Shown in pieces: positions 34,058 to 42,903 of a stretch of 64,000 nucleotides of DNA (positions within the stretch are counted from its first letter, which is position 1; each line of letters opens with the position of its first letter). The stretch spans positions 1,054,001-1,118,000 of the forward strand of contig NZ_AP028461.1 of assembly GCF_033097365.1 (NCBI RefSeq). The letters are read 5' to 3'. The translations under genes and the position numbers were made by a program. Under the pieces are notes generated by a model. That model had not been told where the DNA came from. It made no database searches and saw only the letters and a list, made by a program, of their open reading frames with translations. Source of the DNA: Actinoplanes sichuanensis. GTDB lineage: Bacteria; Actinomycetota; Actinomycetes; Mycobacteriales; Micromonosporaceae.

Positions 34058-36358
34058 ATGACCACACCCGAGAGCGCCTCCGAGTCCCGGTTACCGACCG
34101 GTGGACTGGTACCCGTGCTGGTCGCGGTCTGGGCGAACATCGGTGTGCTGGTGTGGATGCTGATCCGCGACGCCGACGACGTGCGGTGGGGATATGTCGG
34201 CGGCCCGTTCGCGCTGGCCGCCGCCACATACGCCGGCCACCGGGTGGTCCGGGTGGCCGAACTGCCCCGGCCGGTGCGTGTCTTCTGGCGTCGGATGGAG
34301 ATCGCCGCCGCCGCACTCACCATCACCGCGATCATCACGCTGGCCCGGGCCAACAACAACACCGGCATGTCGCCCTGGGTCGCGGTGCCGATGCTGGTCG
34401 GTGTCGGCTGGCTGATGACCGCCTTCCTCGGGTTGCCCGGCCCGCGCCGGACCGCCCTGCACTGGCTGCGCGGCATCCTCGACACCCTCACCATCGCCAT
34501 CGCCAGCGGCCTGATCTTCTGGTACGTGGTGCTCGACCTCGCGCCCGCCGGCACCTCGCTCGCCAACAAGGTGGTCGCCGCGGTCGTCGGGGTCGGCGGG
34601 GTGCTGTTGCTCGTCGTCGTCGGCAAGGCGGCCGCCGCACCGGAGACGGTCGTCCACCCGGCCGCGCTGCGGGTGCTCACCACCGGCCCGATCACCTGCG
34701 TGGCCGGCACCATCCTGCTGATCGCGGGCGGCGAGCTGTCCCGGCTGGCACTGTCGGTGCTGGCGCTCCCGCTCACCGGCGCCGCCATCTGCATCGGCGC
34801 GTACCTGCAGTGCCGTGCCCTGAACCAGCCGTCCCAGCTGTCGTTCCCGGCCCGGTCGGTGTTCAACATGCTGCCGTTCGTGGCGGTCGTCGCGACGGCC
34901 GGCCTGGTGATCACGGTCAGCGCCCAGGACATGACGGCCCGCCAGCGCGTCGTGATCATCGGGGCGCTCCTGATCACCGGCTGTGTCGTTGCCCGCCAGC
35001 TGCTCAGCCTGCGTGAGAACACCATGGCGCTGCGCGGGATCCGCCGCCAGCAGGACGAACTGGAACGCCTCGCGCTCAGCGACAACTTGACCGGCCTGCC
35101 CAACCGCACCCGGTTCCTGGTCGCCATCGGCGAGCGCCTGGAGGCCGAAATGCCGGTCACCGCCGTCCTGATCGACGTCGACGACTTCAAGATGATCAAC
35201 GACACGATCGGCCCGGCGGCCGGCGACCAGTTGCTCTTCCAGGTGTCCCAGCGGCTGCGCGACAGGTGCACGGCCGGGGAGATGCCGGCCCGGCTCGGTG
35301 GGGACGAGTTCGCCGTACTGCTGCCCGACGGTGACCCGGTCGCCGCCGAGGCCGCCGTCAACCGGCTCCTGCTCGCCCTGGCCGACCCGTTCCGCGTCGG
35401 TGAGCAGCAGCTTCTGCTGCACGCCAGCGCCGGCATCGCGATCGCCGACACCGGTGAGGGCGCCGACGAGGTGCTGCGCAACGCCGACATCGCGATGTAC
35501 GCGGCCAAGGAGAGCGGAAAGGCCTCCTTCGTACGGTTCGAACCGCGCATGCGCGACGAGATGATGAACCACGCCACGCTCGCCGGCGAACTGCGCAACG
35601 GCATCGCCCGCGGCGAGCTCCGGCTGCTCTACCAGCCCGTCTTCGACCTGGTCACCGGCCGCCTGCACGGCTGCGAGGCGCTGGTCCGATGGCAGCATCC
35701 GGTCCGCGGGTTCGTGTCGCCGGGCGAGTTCATCCCGGTCGCCGAACGCTCCGGGCTGATCGTCCCGCTCGGCGCGTGGGTGCTGCGCGAGGCCTGCGAG
35801 CAGATGGCCCAGTGGCGCTCCCAGTTCGGCGACGGCGCCGTCGAGGCGGTCAACGTCAACGTGGCGGTCCGGCAGCTGCGGTCGGCCTCGTTCGTCGACG
35901 AGGTCGCCGCCGTGCTCAGCGACACCGGTCTCACCTCACGCGACGTGATCCTGGAGGTCACCGAGTCGTCGGTGGTCGACGGCTGGCAGGTCCAGGAGAC
36001 CCTGCAGGGACTGCACGACATGGGCGTACGGCTGGCACTGGACGACTTCGGCACCGGCCAGTCGTCGCTCAGCCTGCTCCGCGCGTTCCCGGTCGACGTG
36101 CTGAAGCTCGACAAGTCGTTCGTCGACGGCATCGCCGACGGCGCCGACCGGGGCCGGCTCGCGGTGGCCGCCGCGGTCGCCCAACTCGCCGAGTACCTGC
36201 AACTCAAGGCGGTCGCCGAGGGCATCGAGAACCAGGAGCAGCTGGACCGGCTGCGCGACATGGGCTACCGGTACGGTCAGGGCTTCCACATGGCCAAACC
36301 ACTGCCCGCCGCGGACTGCGGGGCGTTGATGGCGGCGGATCCGGTCAACGCCGCCTGA
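34058..36358 (+). CDS. Membrane GGDEF-EAL protein (cyclic-di-GMP synthesis/degradation)
   Basis: About 766 residues. Roughly eight hydrophobic helices fill residues 15-310, followed by a short coil (GIRRQQDELERLAL), a GGDEF domain (about 340-500) with intact LGGDEFAVLL, and an EAL domain (about 510-760). The EAL catalytic set looks complete: CEALVRWQHP, NVNVAVRQL, LEVTESSV, LALDDFGTGQSSL, KLDKSFV and AEGIEN. No RxxD inhibitory site precedes GGDEF. So it may be a diguanylate cyclase, a phosphodiesterase, or both, with a membrane sensor of unknown ligand. ATG at 34058 with AGGAG upstream. Its promoter resembles a sigma-28 site shared with two other GGDEF genes nearby. Confidence 0.92.
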   Translation: MTTPESASESRLPTGGLVPVLVAVWANIGVLVWMLIRDADDVRWGYVGGPFALAAATYAGHRVVRVAELPRPVRVFWRRMEIAAAALTITAIITLARANNNTGMSPWVAVPMLVGVGWLMTAFLGLPGPRRTALHWLRGILDTLTIAIASGLIFWYVVLDLAPAGTSLANKVVAAVVGVGGVLLLVVVGKAAAAPETVVHPAALRVLTTGPITCVAGTILLIAGGELSRLALSVLALPLTGAAICIGAYLQCRALNQPSQLSFPARSVFNMLPFVAVVATAGLVITVSAQDMTARQRVVIIGALLITGCVVARQLLSLRENTMALRGIRRQQDELERLALSDNLTGLPNRTRFLVAIGERLEAEMPVTAVLIDVDDFKMINDTIGPAAGDQLLFQVSQRLRDRCTAGEMPARLGGDEFAVLLPDGDPVAAEAAVNRLLLALADPFRVGEQQLLLHASAGIAIADTGEGADEVLRNADIAMYAAKESGKASFVRFEPRMRDEMMNHATLAGELRNGIARGELRLLYQPVFDLVTGRLHGCEALVRWQHPVRGFVSPGEFIPVAERSGLIVPLGAWVLREACEQMAQWRSQFGDGAVEAVNVNVAVRQLRSASFVDEVAAVLSDTGLTSRDVILEVTESSVVDGWQVQETLQGLHDMGVRLALDDFGTGQSSLSLLRAFPVDVLKLDKSFVDGIADGADRGRLAVAAAVAQLAEYLQLKAVAEGIENQEQLDRLRDMGYRYGQGFHMAKPLPAADCGALMAADPVNAA

Positions 36359-36368
36359 CGCTTATCGA

Positions 36369-36397
36369 TTGGACTTCAACCTGGGTACACGTACTAC
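36369..36397 (+). promoter_or_regulatory. Possible housekeeping-type promoter of the MFS gene
   Basis: TTGGAC (36369-36374) and TACTAC (36392-36397) are separated by 17 nt. The start codon is at 36407, so the transcript would be leaderless or nearly so. TACCGT at 36395-36400 is an alternative -10. Confidence 0.4.
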
Positions 36398-36406
36398 CGT
36401 GCACCC

Positions 36407-37747
36407 ATGACCGTCATCACCGGCCATGTGCGTACCTTCTACCAGCTGCTGGTCAACACCGGACTGGTGTCGGTCATCAACTTCAGCGTCTGGTTCGCCG
36501 TCACCTTCTGGACGTACCTCCAGACGAAATCGGTCTTCGCCACAGGTGTCATCTCCGGCATCTTCCTGGTGCTGACCGCGCTGACCGGCATCTGGTTCGG
36601 CAGCCTGGTCGACGGGCACCGCAAGAAGACCGCCCTGCAGGGGTCGGCCGTCGCCTCCCTGGGGCTGTACGCGGCCGCCCTCGGCGTCTACCTGGCTGTG
36701 CCGGCGGAGGCGTTCCACGACCCGGCGGACGCACGGCTCTGGGTGTTCGTACTGCTGCTGATGTCCGGGGTGATCGCCGGCAACATCCGCACCATCGCCC
36801 TGCCCACCCTGGTCACGCTGCTGATCGACGAGGACCGGCGGGATCGGGCCAACGGCCTGGTCGGTACGGTCTCCGGCACCAGTTTCCTGGTCACCTCGGT
36901 GATCAGCGGCGTGCTGGTCGCCTTCGACGGCATGTTCTCGATCCTCGTGCTGGCGCTCGTGGTGCTGGGGCTCTCGATCGTGCACATGTCGTTCGTGACG
37001 ATCCCCGAGCGGGAGGTCGCCCACGACGATCCGGCCGCGACGCCGGGAGTCGACCTGCGGGGCACGATGCGGATCATCGGCGGGGTCCCCGGGCTACCCG
37101 CGCTGATCCTGTTCTCCACGTTCAACAACTTCCTCGGCGGCGTGTTCATGGCGCTCGCCGACGCCTACGGGCTGTCGCTGGTCTCGGTGCAGGCGTGGGG
37201 GCTGCTCTGGGGGGTGCTCAGCACCGGCTTCATCGTGGGTGGGCTGCTCGTGGCGCGTACCGGCCTCGGGTCCCGCCCGGTCCGGCTGCTCCTGCTGATC
37301 AACGTGGTCCTCTGGATGATCATCCTGATCTTCCCGCTCTGGGCGTCGATCGTCCCGATGGCCATCGGCATGTATCTGTACATGCTGCTGATGCCGTACG
37401 CCGAGGCCGCCGAACAGACCATCCTGCAGCGGGTGGTGCCGTACGAGCGGCAGGGCCGGGTCTTCGGCCTGGCGCAGAGTGTCGAGCAGGCCGCGTCGCC
37501 GCTGACCGCGTTCCTCATCTCGCCGATCACGCAGTTCGTGTTCATCCCGTTCATGAGCGACGGCGGAGCCGGAGCGGACGCGATCGGCTCCTGGTTCGGC
37601 ACCGGGCCGAACCGCGGCATGGCCCTGGTCTTCGTGCTCACCGGGATCATCGGAGTGATCGCCACGGCGCTCGCCCTGGCCAGCCGGCCCTACCGGTCGC
37701 TCAGTGGCCGGGTGGCCGAGGAGTCCCCGGCCGCCGTCTCCGCCTGA
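36407..37747 (+). CDS. MFS transporter
   Basis: About 446 residues with about 12 hydrophobic helices. The loop between helices 2 and 3 has the MFS signature variant GIWFGSLVDGHRKKTAL, and a larger central loop (EREVAHDDPAATPGVDL) splits two six-helix halves. It resembles the EntS/MFS_3 type of exporters, but the substrate is unknown. It lies between two GGDEF genes on the same strand. Its own putative -35/-10 pair differs from the CTCA-N16-GCCGA element of those genes, so it is probably regulated separately. Confidence 0.85.
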   Translation: MTVITGHVRTFYQLLVNTGLVSVINFSVWFAVTFWTYLQTKSVFATGVISGIFLVLTALTGIWFGSLVDGHRKKTALQGSAVASLGLYAAALGVYLAVPAEAFHDPADARLWVFVLLLMSGVIAGNIRTIALPTLVTLLIDEDRRDRANGLVGTVSGTSFLVTSVISGVLVAFDGMFSILVLALVVLGLSIVHMSFVTIPEREVAHDDPAATPGVDLRGTMRIIGGVPGLPALILFSTFNNFLGGVFMALADAYGLSLVSVQAWGLLWGVLSTGFIVGGLLVARTGLGSRPVRLLLLINVVLWMIILIFPLWASIVPMAIGMYLYMLLMPYAEAAEQTILQRVVPYERQGRVFGLAQSVEQAASPLTAFLISPITQFVFIPFMSDGGAGADAIGSWFGTGPNRGMALVFVLTGIIGVIATALALASRPYRSLSGRVAEESPAAVSA

Positions 37748-37771
37748 CCGCGCGCCGCCCCACGTCCTTTC

Positions 37772-37799
37772 CTCAGGCCGTCGCCCCGCCCGCCGATCA
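37772..37799 (+). promoter_or_regulatory. Sigma-28/FliA-like promoter of the second GGDEF gene
   Basis: CTCA (37772-37775), a 16-nt spacer, then GCCGATCA (37792-37799), matching the FliA-class -10 GCCGATAA at seven of eight positions. Start codon at 37838 gives a leader of about 30 nt that contains the ribosome site GGAAGGG. Confidence 0.65.
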
Positions 37800-37837
37800 G
37801 GCTGAGTCGGAAGAAACCGGGACGGAAGGGCAAGCCC

Positions 37838-39277
37838 ATGGGATGGCCGCGTGCGACGGCGCCTGCCTGGCCCGTGCATGCGGGACTGGTCCTGCTGGCG
37901 ATGATCAGCGCCACCGGGTACGGCTTGGCCGACCCGGAGCTGCGCAAGGTCATCTTCGCTCTGGTCACGGCCGTGCCGATCGTCACCTACCTGCTGGCCC
38001 TCGGCGCCCGGCACCTCACCGACCGGCTGCCCTGGCTGGCCGCGGTGGCCGGACTCGGCTTCCTCACCGTCGGCACCGTGCTCTGGCCGGACTGGATCCC
38101 CGAGCACCACTTCGGCAGCGCCGAGGGATCCACCACCGACCTGGTGATGGCGTCGGCGCACCTGGTCTTCCTGCTCAGCGCCGCGAGCGCACTGCGCCGG
38201 CACGGCCGTACGGACCCCGGCGGCCTGATCGACGCCGCGCTCTTCGGCCTCTGCGCCGCCGGACCGCTCTGGGAATGGCTGATCGGCCCCCACCTCGGCC
38301 CGGCCGCCACCGATCTCGGCAAGGCGCTGCTGCTCAGTGACGTGCTGGTGCTCGCGGCCGTGCTCGGCTGCCTGGTCCGCATCGGCGTCACCGCCCGCGG
38401 CGCCCGCGGCCCGCTCGGCTACCTGGTGCTCACCGCCACACTGACCCTGGCCAACGACGTGATCGCGGTGCACACCGTGCACGGCAGCTCGGTCTGGACC
38501 GCCCAGATCATGATGCTGGCCTACCTGACCCTGGCCGCCCCGGCGCTCCTGCCGGCCGCCCCGCTGATCACCGAACCCGGCCCGGCTCCGGCCGGCGTCC
38601 GCCACCCGCCGCTCGGCCGGCTCGGCGCCGCACTCTGTGCCAACCCGCTGATCGTGGCGGTCCAGGCGATCCGCGCCGACGGCCCGGCCAGCGTGGTCCT
38701 GCCGGTCAGCACGATGATCGTGGTCCCGATGGTGGTGCTGCGGCTGCGCCTGCTGTCGGTGCAGCGGGCCGCCGCCGAGCAGACTCTCGCCCACCAGGCC
38801 CACCACGACGAGCTGACCGGCCTCTACAACCGGCGGCACATCGTCGCCCGGATCGACGAGGCGATGTCCGCCCTCGACCGGGGCGCGATCACCGAGGTCA
38901 CCGTGCTGCTGTGCGATCTGGACGGCTTCAAACCCGTCAACGATCGGTACGGCCACCAGGCCGGCGACCTCGTGCTGCAGACCGTCGCACAGCGCCTGAC
39001 CACGGCGGTCGGCCCGCACGGGGCGGTCGGCCGGCTCGGTGGCGACGAATTCGTGGTCGTCCAGTGCGGCGGTGAACGCCTGACCGACCGGATCACCGCG
39101 CTCGTCCGTGAACCCATCGAGGTGCCCGGCGGCATCGTGCGGATCGGCGCCTCGGTCGGTGCCGCCACCGCCTGGCCCGGCGACGGCGGCGACCGGGAGA
39201 GCCTCATCGCCCGGGCCGACGCCGCGATGTACGCCGTGAAGGCGCGCCCCGCGACGCCGGCCCCGGTGACGATCTAG
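37838..39277 (+). CDS. Membrane-bound diguanylate cyclase (GGDEF)
   Basis: About 479 residues. Residues 1-310 form around nine hydrophobic helices; a coil (RAAAEQTLAHQAHHDELTG) leads into a GGDEF domain (about 325-475). It has LLCDLDGFKPVNDRYGH (metal and substrate residues) and intact RLGGDEFVVV. No RxxD inhibitory site is seen at the usual place before GGDEF, and there is no EAL domain. It should make cyclic-di-GMP in response to an unknown membrane signal. The architecture closely matches the GGDEF gene at 40854, suggesting a local duplication. It shares the sigma-28-like promoter element. Confidence 0.92.
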   Translation: MGWPRATAPAWPVHAGLVLLAMISATGYGLADPELRKVIFALVTAVPIVTYLLALGARHLTDRLPWLAAVAGLGFLTVGTVLWPDWIPEHHFGSAEGSTTDLVMASAHLVFLLSAASALRRHGRTDPGGLIDAALFGLCAAGPLWEWLIGPHLGPAATDLGKALLLSDVLVLAAVLGCLVRIGVTARGARGPLGYLVLTATLTLANDVIAVHTVHGSSVWTAQIMMLAYLTLAAPALLPAAPLITEPGPAPAGVRHPPLGRLGAALCANPLIVAVQAIRADGPASVVLPVSTMIVVPMVVLRLRLLSVQRAAAEQTLAHQAHHDELTGLYNRRHIVARIDEAMSALDRGAITEVTVLLCDLDGFKPVNDRYGHQAGDLVLQTVAQRLTTAVGPHGAVGRLGGDEFVVVQCGGERLTDRITALVREPIEVPGGIVRIGASVGAATAWPGDGGDRESLIARADAAMYAVKARPATPAPVTI

Positions 39278-39281
39278 ACCG

Positions 39282-40718
39282 TCAGGCGTCGACCTCGGGA
39301 CGACCCTCGGCAGCCCACAGCGTGTGGAACGAACCCGGCTTGTCCACCCGGTGGTAGGTGTGCGCGCCGAAGAAGTCCCGCTGGCCCTGGATCAGAGCGG
39401 CCGGCAGACGCTTGGCCCGCAGGCTGTCGTAGTAGGCCAGCGCCGACGAGAAGCCCGGAGCCGGGATGCCCTGCTGCGCGGCGGTCACCACGACCCGGCG
39501 CCACGCGTCCTGGGCGCCCGCGACCGCGTCCTGGAAGTACGAGTCCACCAGCAGCGTCGGCAGCGCGGGGTTCTTGTCGTACGCCTGCTTGATGAAGTCC
39601 AGGAACTTGGCCCGGATGATGCAGCCGGCCCGCCAGATCTTCGCCATCGCGCCCGGGTCGATGTCCCAGCCGTACTCCTTGCTGGCCGCCTGGATCTGCT
39701 GGAAGCCCTGCGCGTAGGCGACGATCTTCGACGCGAACAGCGCCTGCTCGACATCGGCCTGCAGATCGCCGGTGTGCCCGCCGCCGCCGGTCGGGCCGGG
39801 CAGGTCGGCCGCCACGGCCGCTTCACGCTCGGTCACGCCGCCGGAGATCGCGCGGGCGAACACCGACTCGGCGATACCCGACACCGGCACACCCAGGTCG
39901 AGGGCGGCCTGCACGGTCCAGCGGCCGGTGCCCTTCTGCTCGGCGCGGTCCAGCACGACGTCCACGAACGGCTTGCCGGTCGCCGCGTCCACCTGCTTGA
40001 GCACCTCGGCGGTGATCTCGATCAGGTACGAGCCCAGCCGGCCCTCGTTCCAGCCCTGGAAGATGCCGGCGATGTCGGCGGGGGAGTACCCACCCACCTG
40101 ACGCAGCAGGTCGTACGCCTCGGCGATGAGCTGCATGTCGGCGTACTCGATGCCGTTGTGCACCATCTTCACGAAGTGACCGGCGCCGTCCGGGCCGACG
40201 TGTACGCAGCACGCCTCGCCGTCCACCTTCGCCGCGATGTCCTCCAGCAGCGGGCCCAGCGCCTCGTACGACTCCTTCGGCCCACCCGGCATGATGCTCG
40301 GGCCGTGCAGTGCGCCCTCCTCACCACCGGAGACACCGGCGCCGACGAAGTGCAGGCCCTTCGCCTTCAGCGCCGCCTCCCGCCGCCGGGTGTCCGCGTA
40401 GTGCGCGTTACCCGCGTCGATCAGCATGTCGCCCTCTTCGAGCAGTGGAGCGAACTCGTCGATCACGGCGTCGGTGGCCGGACCGGCCTTGACCATGATG
40501 ACGACGCGTCGCGGGCGCTCCAGGCTCGCCACGAACTGCTCGGCCGTCTCGGCCGGCAGGAAGGTGCCCTCGTGACCGAACTCCTCGACCAGCTCCTTGG
40601 TGCGGCCGTAGGAGCGGTTGTGCAACGCCACGGTGTGCCCGTGCCGGGCGAAGTTCCGGGCCAGGTTACGGCCCATCACCGCCAGGCCGGTGACACCGAT
40701 CTGCGCCTTTTGCGACAT
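39282..40718 (-). CDS. gnd: 6-phosphogluconate dehydrogenase, decarboxylating
   Basis: About 478 residues, full family length. The Rossmann loop is GVTGLAVMGRNLARNFARHGHTVALHNRS (GxGxxG variant; the Arg fits NADP). The substrate loop is GAGVSGGEEGALHGPSIMPGG and the catalytic Lys motif is GAGHFVKMVHNGIEY. The C-terminal helical domain is complete, with ALAYYDSLR and QGQRDFFGAHTYHRVDKPGSFHT. It converts 6-phosphogluconate to ribulose 5-phosphate plus CO2 and NADPH in the oxidative pentose-phosphate pathway. It is convergent with the GGDEF gene before it (4 bp gap) and divergent from the next one. Confidence 0.97.
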   Translation of the reverse strand: MSQKAQIGVTGLAVMGRNLARNFARHGHTVALHNRSYGRTKELVEEFGHEGTFLPAETAEQFVASLERPRRVVIMVKAGPATDAVIDEFAPLLEEGDMLIDAGNAHYADTRRREAALKAKGLHFVGAGVSGGEEGALHGPSIMPGGPKESYEALGPLLEDIAAKVDGEACCVHVGPDGAGHFVKMVHNGIEYADMQLIAEAYDLLRQVGGYSPADIAGIFQGWNEGRLGSYLIEITAEVLKQVDAATGKPFVDVVLDRAEQKGTGRWTVQAALDLGVPVSGIAESVFARAISGGVTEREAAVAADLPGPTGGGGHTGDLQADVEQALFASKIVAYAQGFQQIQAASKEYGWDIDPGAMAKIWRAGCIIRAKFLDFIKQAYDKNPALPTLLVDSYFQDAVAGAQDAWRRVVVTAAQQGIPAPGFSSALAYYDSLRAKRLPAALIQGQRDFFGAHTYHRVDKPGSFHTLWAAEGRPEVDA

Positions 40719-40818
40719 CGACTACGTCCTTCCTAGTTACCCGCCCGTTACGGGCCCCGCGGTCATTCTTACGGGAACGGGGCCTTTGCGGTTCGATCAC
40801 GTCCACGTGGTGAGCATG

Positions 40819-40846
40819 CTCAAGTCTGCGCCGTCACGGCCGATCG
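40819..40846 (+). promoter_or_regulatory. Sigma-28/FliA-like promoter of the third GGDEF gene
   Basis: CTCA (40819-40822), a 16-nt spacer, then GCCGATCG (40839-40846). The GTG start at 40854 lies 8 nt after the -10, so the transcript is probably leaderless. Confidence 0.6.
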
Positions 40847-40853
40847 CACAGCC

Positions 40854-42254
40854 GTGACCCGCTACTCCGGCATGGCGGCCTTCCTCGTCGTCGGCATCGC
40901 CGGCACGGCGGCCGTGCCCGCGGTCTCCTCGTCCGGCCGGCTCTGGCTGTTCCTCGTCATGGGAGTACTCGACGCCGCCGGGGCCGGGTGGCTGCTGCGT
41001 CGGGTCCCGCGCGGTGACCGGCTGCCGTACGTCCTGCTGCTGCTCGGCGCCGTCTGGATGGTGGCGAGCACCGTCACGTCGCTGGCCGGTGTGACCACGT
41101 CCGTCGGCGATCTGGTCCTCGCCGTCAGCAACCTGCACATGCTCGCCGCCGCGGTCGCTCTGGTCCTCCGCCGTGGTCGCAACGACATCGGCGGCCTCCT
41201 CGACGCCGGGGTGGCCGCGATCGTCGTCGCCGCCCTCCTCTGGACCCTGCTGCTGCAACCGTCCCTGGACGCCGCCGGCATCGCACTGAGCCTGCAGACC
41301 ACCATGCTCGCCACGGTGCTGCTGCTCTCCGGTGTCCTCGGCATGCTGATCCGGGTCCTGCACACGTCCCGGCCCCGCCCCGCGCCCCTGCTGCTGCTCG
41401 CCGGCGCGGTCCTCGCCGACCTGATCGCCGGCGTCGCCGCGATCCTGGTCACCGGCAGTGTCACCGCGCAGACCTCGGCCTTCCACGAGATGGTCTTCAT
41501 GGCCAGTTACGTGCTGCTCGGCCTGGCCGTCCTGCATCCGGCCGCCCCGCTGATCGCCCGCCCCGGCCCGGTCCCCCCGGACCGCCTCCGAGCCGGCCGG
41601 GTCATCCTGCTCACCGCCGCCGTGACGGTCGTGCCCACCGTCTCCGGCATCCGCGAGATCCTCGACATCCGCGGCGACGCCGCTCTGCTCACCGTCGGCA
41701 ACCTGCTGATCGTCGTACTGGTCGCGTTCCGGGTCGCGCGTCTCGGCCGGCAGCGTGCGGAAGCCGAACACCAGCTCCGCCACCAGGCCACCCACGACCT
41801 GCTGACCGGCCTGCCCAACCGCGCCGAACTGTGGCATCACCTCGACGCCGCCCTCGCCGCCGAACAGCGCGCCGGCCGCCCGTCGGTGGTGCTGCTGTTC
41901 TGTGACCTGAACGGCTTCAAACAGGTCAACGACCGTCTCGGCCACCTGGCCGGCGACCAGTTGCTCACCGAGGTCGCGGCCCGGATGCGCACGTCCGGCG
42001 CGTTCATCGCCCGATACGGCGGCGACGAGTTCGTCCTGCTCTGCGACGACCCGGACCAGGCCGCCGCGGCTCACCGCCTCACCACCCACCTACACGGTGC
42101 TCTGGCCCCACCGATCCTGGTGGCCGGCGAACACGTCCGGGTGGGCGCCAGCATCGGCGCCGTCCTCTCCGACAAGACCTTGGACGCCGACGAACTGATC
42201 CGTCGTGCCGACTCGGCCATGTACACCGAGAAAGCGACCCGCCGAGCCGCCTGA
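40854..42254 (+). CDS. Membrane-bound diguanylate cyclase (GGDEF), paralogue
   Basis: About 466 residues. Some nine hydrophobic helices occupy residues 5-300, followed by the coil RQRAEAEHQLRHQATHDLLTG and a GGDEF domain (about 310-462) with FCDLNGFKQVNDRLGH and intact RYGGDEFVLL. No RxxD inhibitory site and no EAL domain. Layout and loop sequences (for example VLHPAAPLIARPGP against the same place in the 37838 gene) mark it as a paralogue. The start GTG at 40854 has no ribosome site but is 8 nt from a sigma-28-like -10 box, consistent with leaderless translation. Confidence 0.92.
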   Translation: MTRYSGMAAFLVVGIAGTAAVPAVSSSGRLWLFLVMGVLDAAGAGWLLRRVPRGDRLPYVLLLLGAVWMVASTVTSLAGVTTSVGDLVLAVSNLHMLAAAVALVLRRGRNDIGGLLDAGVAAIVVAALLWTLLLQPSLDAAGIALSLQTTMLATVLLLSGVLGMLIRVLHTSRPRPAPLLLLAGAVLADLIAGVAAILVTGSVTAQTSAFHEMVFMASYVLLGLAVLHPAAPLIARPGPVPPDRLRAGRVILLTAAVTVVPTVSGIREILDIRGDAALLTVGNLLIVVLVAFRVARLGRQRAEAEHQLRHQATHDLLTGLPNRAELWHHLDAALAAEQRAGRPSVVLLFCDLNGFKQVNDRLGHLAGDQLLTEVAARMRTSGAFIARYGGDEFVLLCDDPDQAAAAHRLTTHLHGALAPPILVAGEHVRVGASIGAVLSDKTLDADELIRRADSAMYTEKATRRAA

Positions 42255-42290
42255 CGCCCACCTCGCGCCCGGTCGCTCGTCGCGCCCCGG

Positions 42291-42605
42291 TCAGAGCTCG
42301 AACAGCTCCCGCATCGCCTCGGCGAGCCGGGCCATGCTGGCCCCGGTGACCATCCCGATCCGCTCGGCCCCGGTCGAAGCCGGCAACCGCCGCATCCGGT
42401 TGACCACCACCACACCGGTGATCGGATCCTGCTCGGTGAGGGCCACCGCATACGGCGGCAACTCGGTCACCCCACGCTGCCGGACGATCGGCGCACAGAA
42501 CGGCGCCGCGTTCTTCCGCTCGTTGTAGCTGTCCCCGGACAACACGAGAACCCGATACCGCAGATCGGCCCGGTCGCCGATGGTCCAGATCTCCCCGCGC
42601 CGCAT
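42291..42605 (-). CDS. PemK/MazF-family toxin-like protein, no antitoxin seen
   Basis: About 104 residues. The N-terminus MRRGEIWTIG and the segment RYRVLVLSGDSYNER...PFCAPIV are the fold signature of the PemK/MazF (CcdB-like) family of endoribonucleases, and VVVVNRMRRLPAS fits its central strands. The conserved Arg of MazF RGDI(V/W) is present as RRGEIW. A second, short antitoxin gene would be expected directly upstream on the minus strand; I find none there and none downstream. It could be an orphan, be neutralised in trans, or have lost toxicity. The start at 42605 is chosen by homology; the frame is open further upstream without a ribosome site. Confidence 0.75.
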   Translation of the reverse strand: MRRGEIWTIGDRADLRYRVLVLSGDSYNERKNAAPFCAPIVRQRGVTELPPYAVALTEQDPITGVVVVNRMRRLPASTGAERIGMVTGASMARLAEAMRELFEL

Positions 42606-42903
42606 GTCAGCAGGAACCGGAGATCGGCGCGGTCCGGATCGGCATGGCAGGAAGCGTACCGCCGCACCGATCTCGCCCGCGCCCGCCCCGCCCGGCGGCC
42701 TTGCGGAACCGCCACCGGACGGTGGCCGCCACGGCTCGGCCCCGACCGGGGCGGTGTGGCCGTACCGGCCGAACGTCGGACCTCGATGGGGTGACCTGTG
42801 CGACGTGGATGTATCCGGAGGCACCCGGCCGGATGATCGGGGGATGCCGTCGTGTGGTGTGCAGGCGTAAGCAGGAACCTCGAAGTGGGCTGGGAGGTTC
42901 GCG
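42606..42903. other. Divergent intergenic region, no gene recognised
   Basis: About 300 bp between the divergent toxin-like gene and the SpoIIE phosphatase gene. It contains GC-rich sequence with scattered short inverted repeats, no credible ORF on either strand, and no clear antitoxin-sized gene. Confidence 0.45.

Noticed and set aside
40753..40787. GGCCCCG/CGGGGCC hairpin followed by TTT on the plus strand
   Set aside because: It lies in the divergent region before gnd and the GGDEF gene, where no plus-strand transcript ends. A terminator role is not supported.
42768..42775. GCCGAACG before the SpoIIE phosphatase as another sigma-28 promoter
   Set aside because: No CTCA lies 15-17 nt upstream, and the site is about 130 bp from the start codon.
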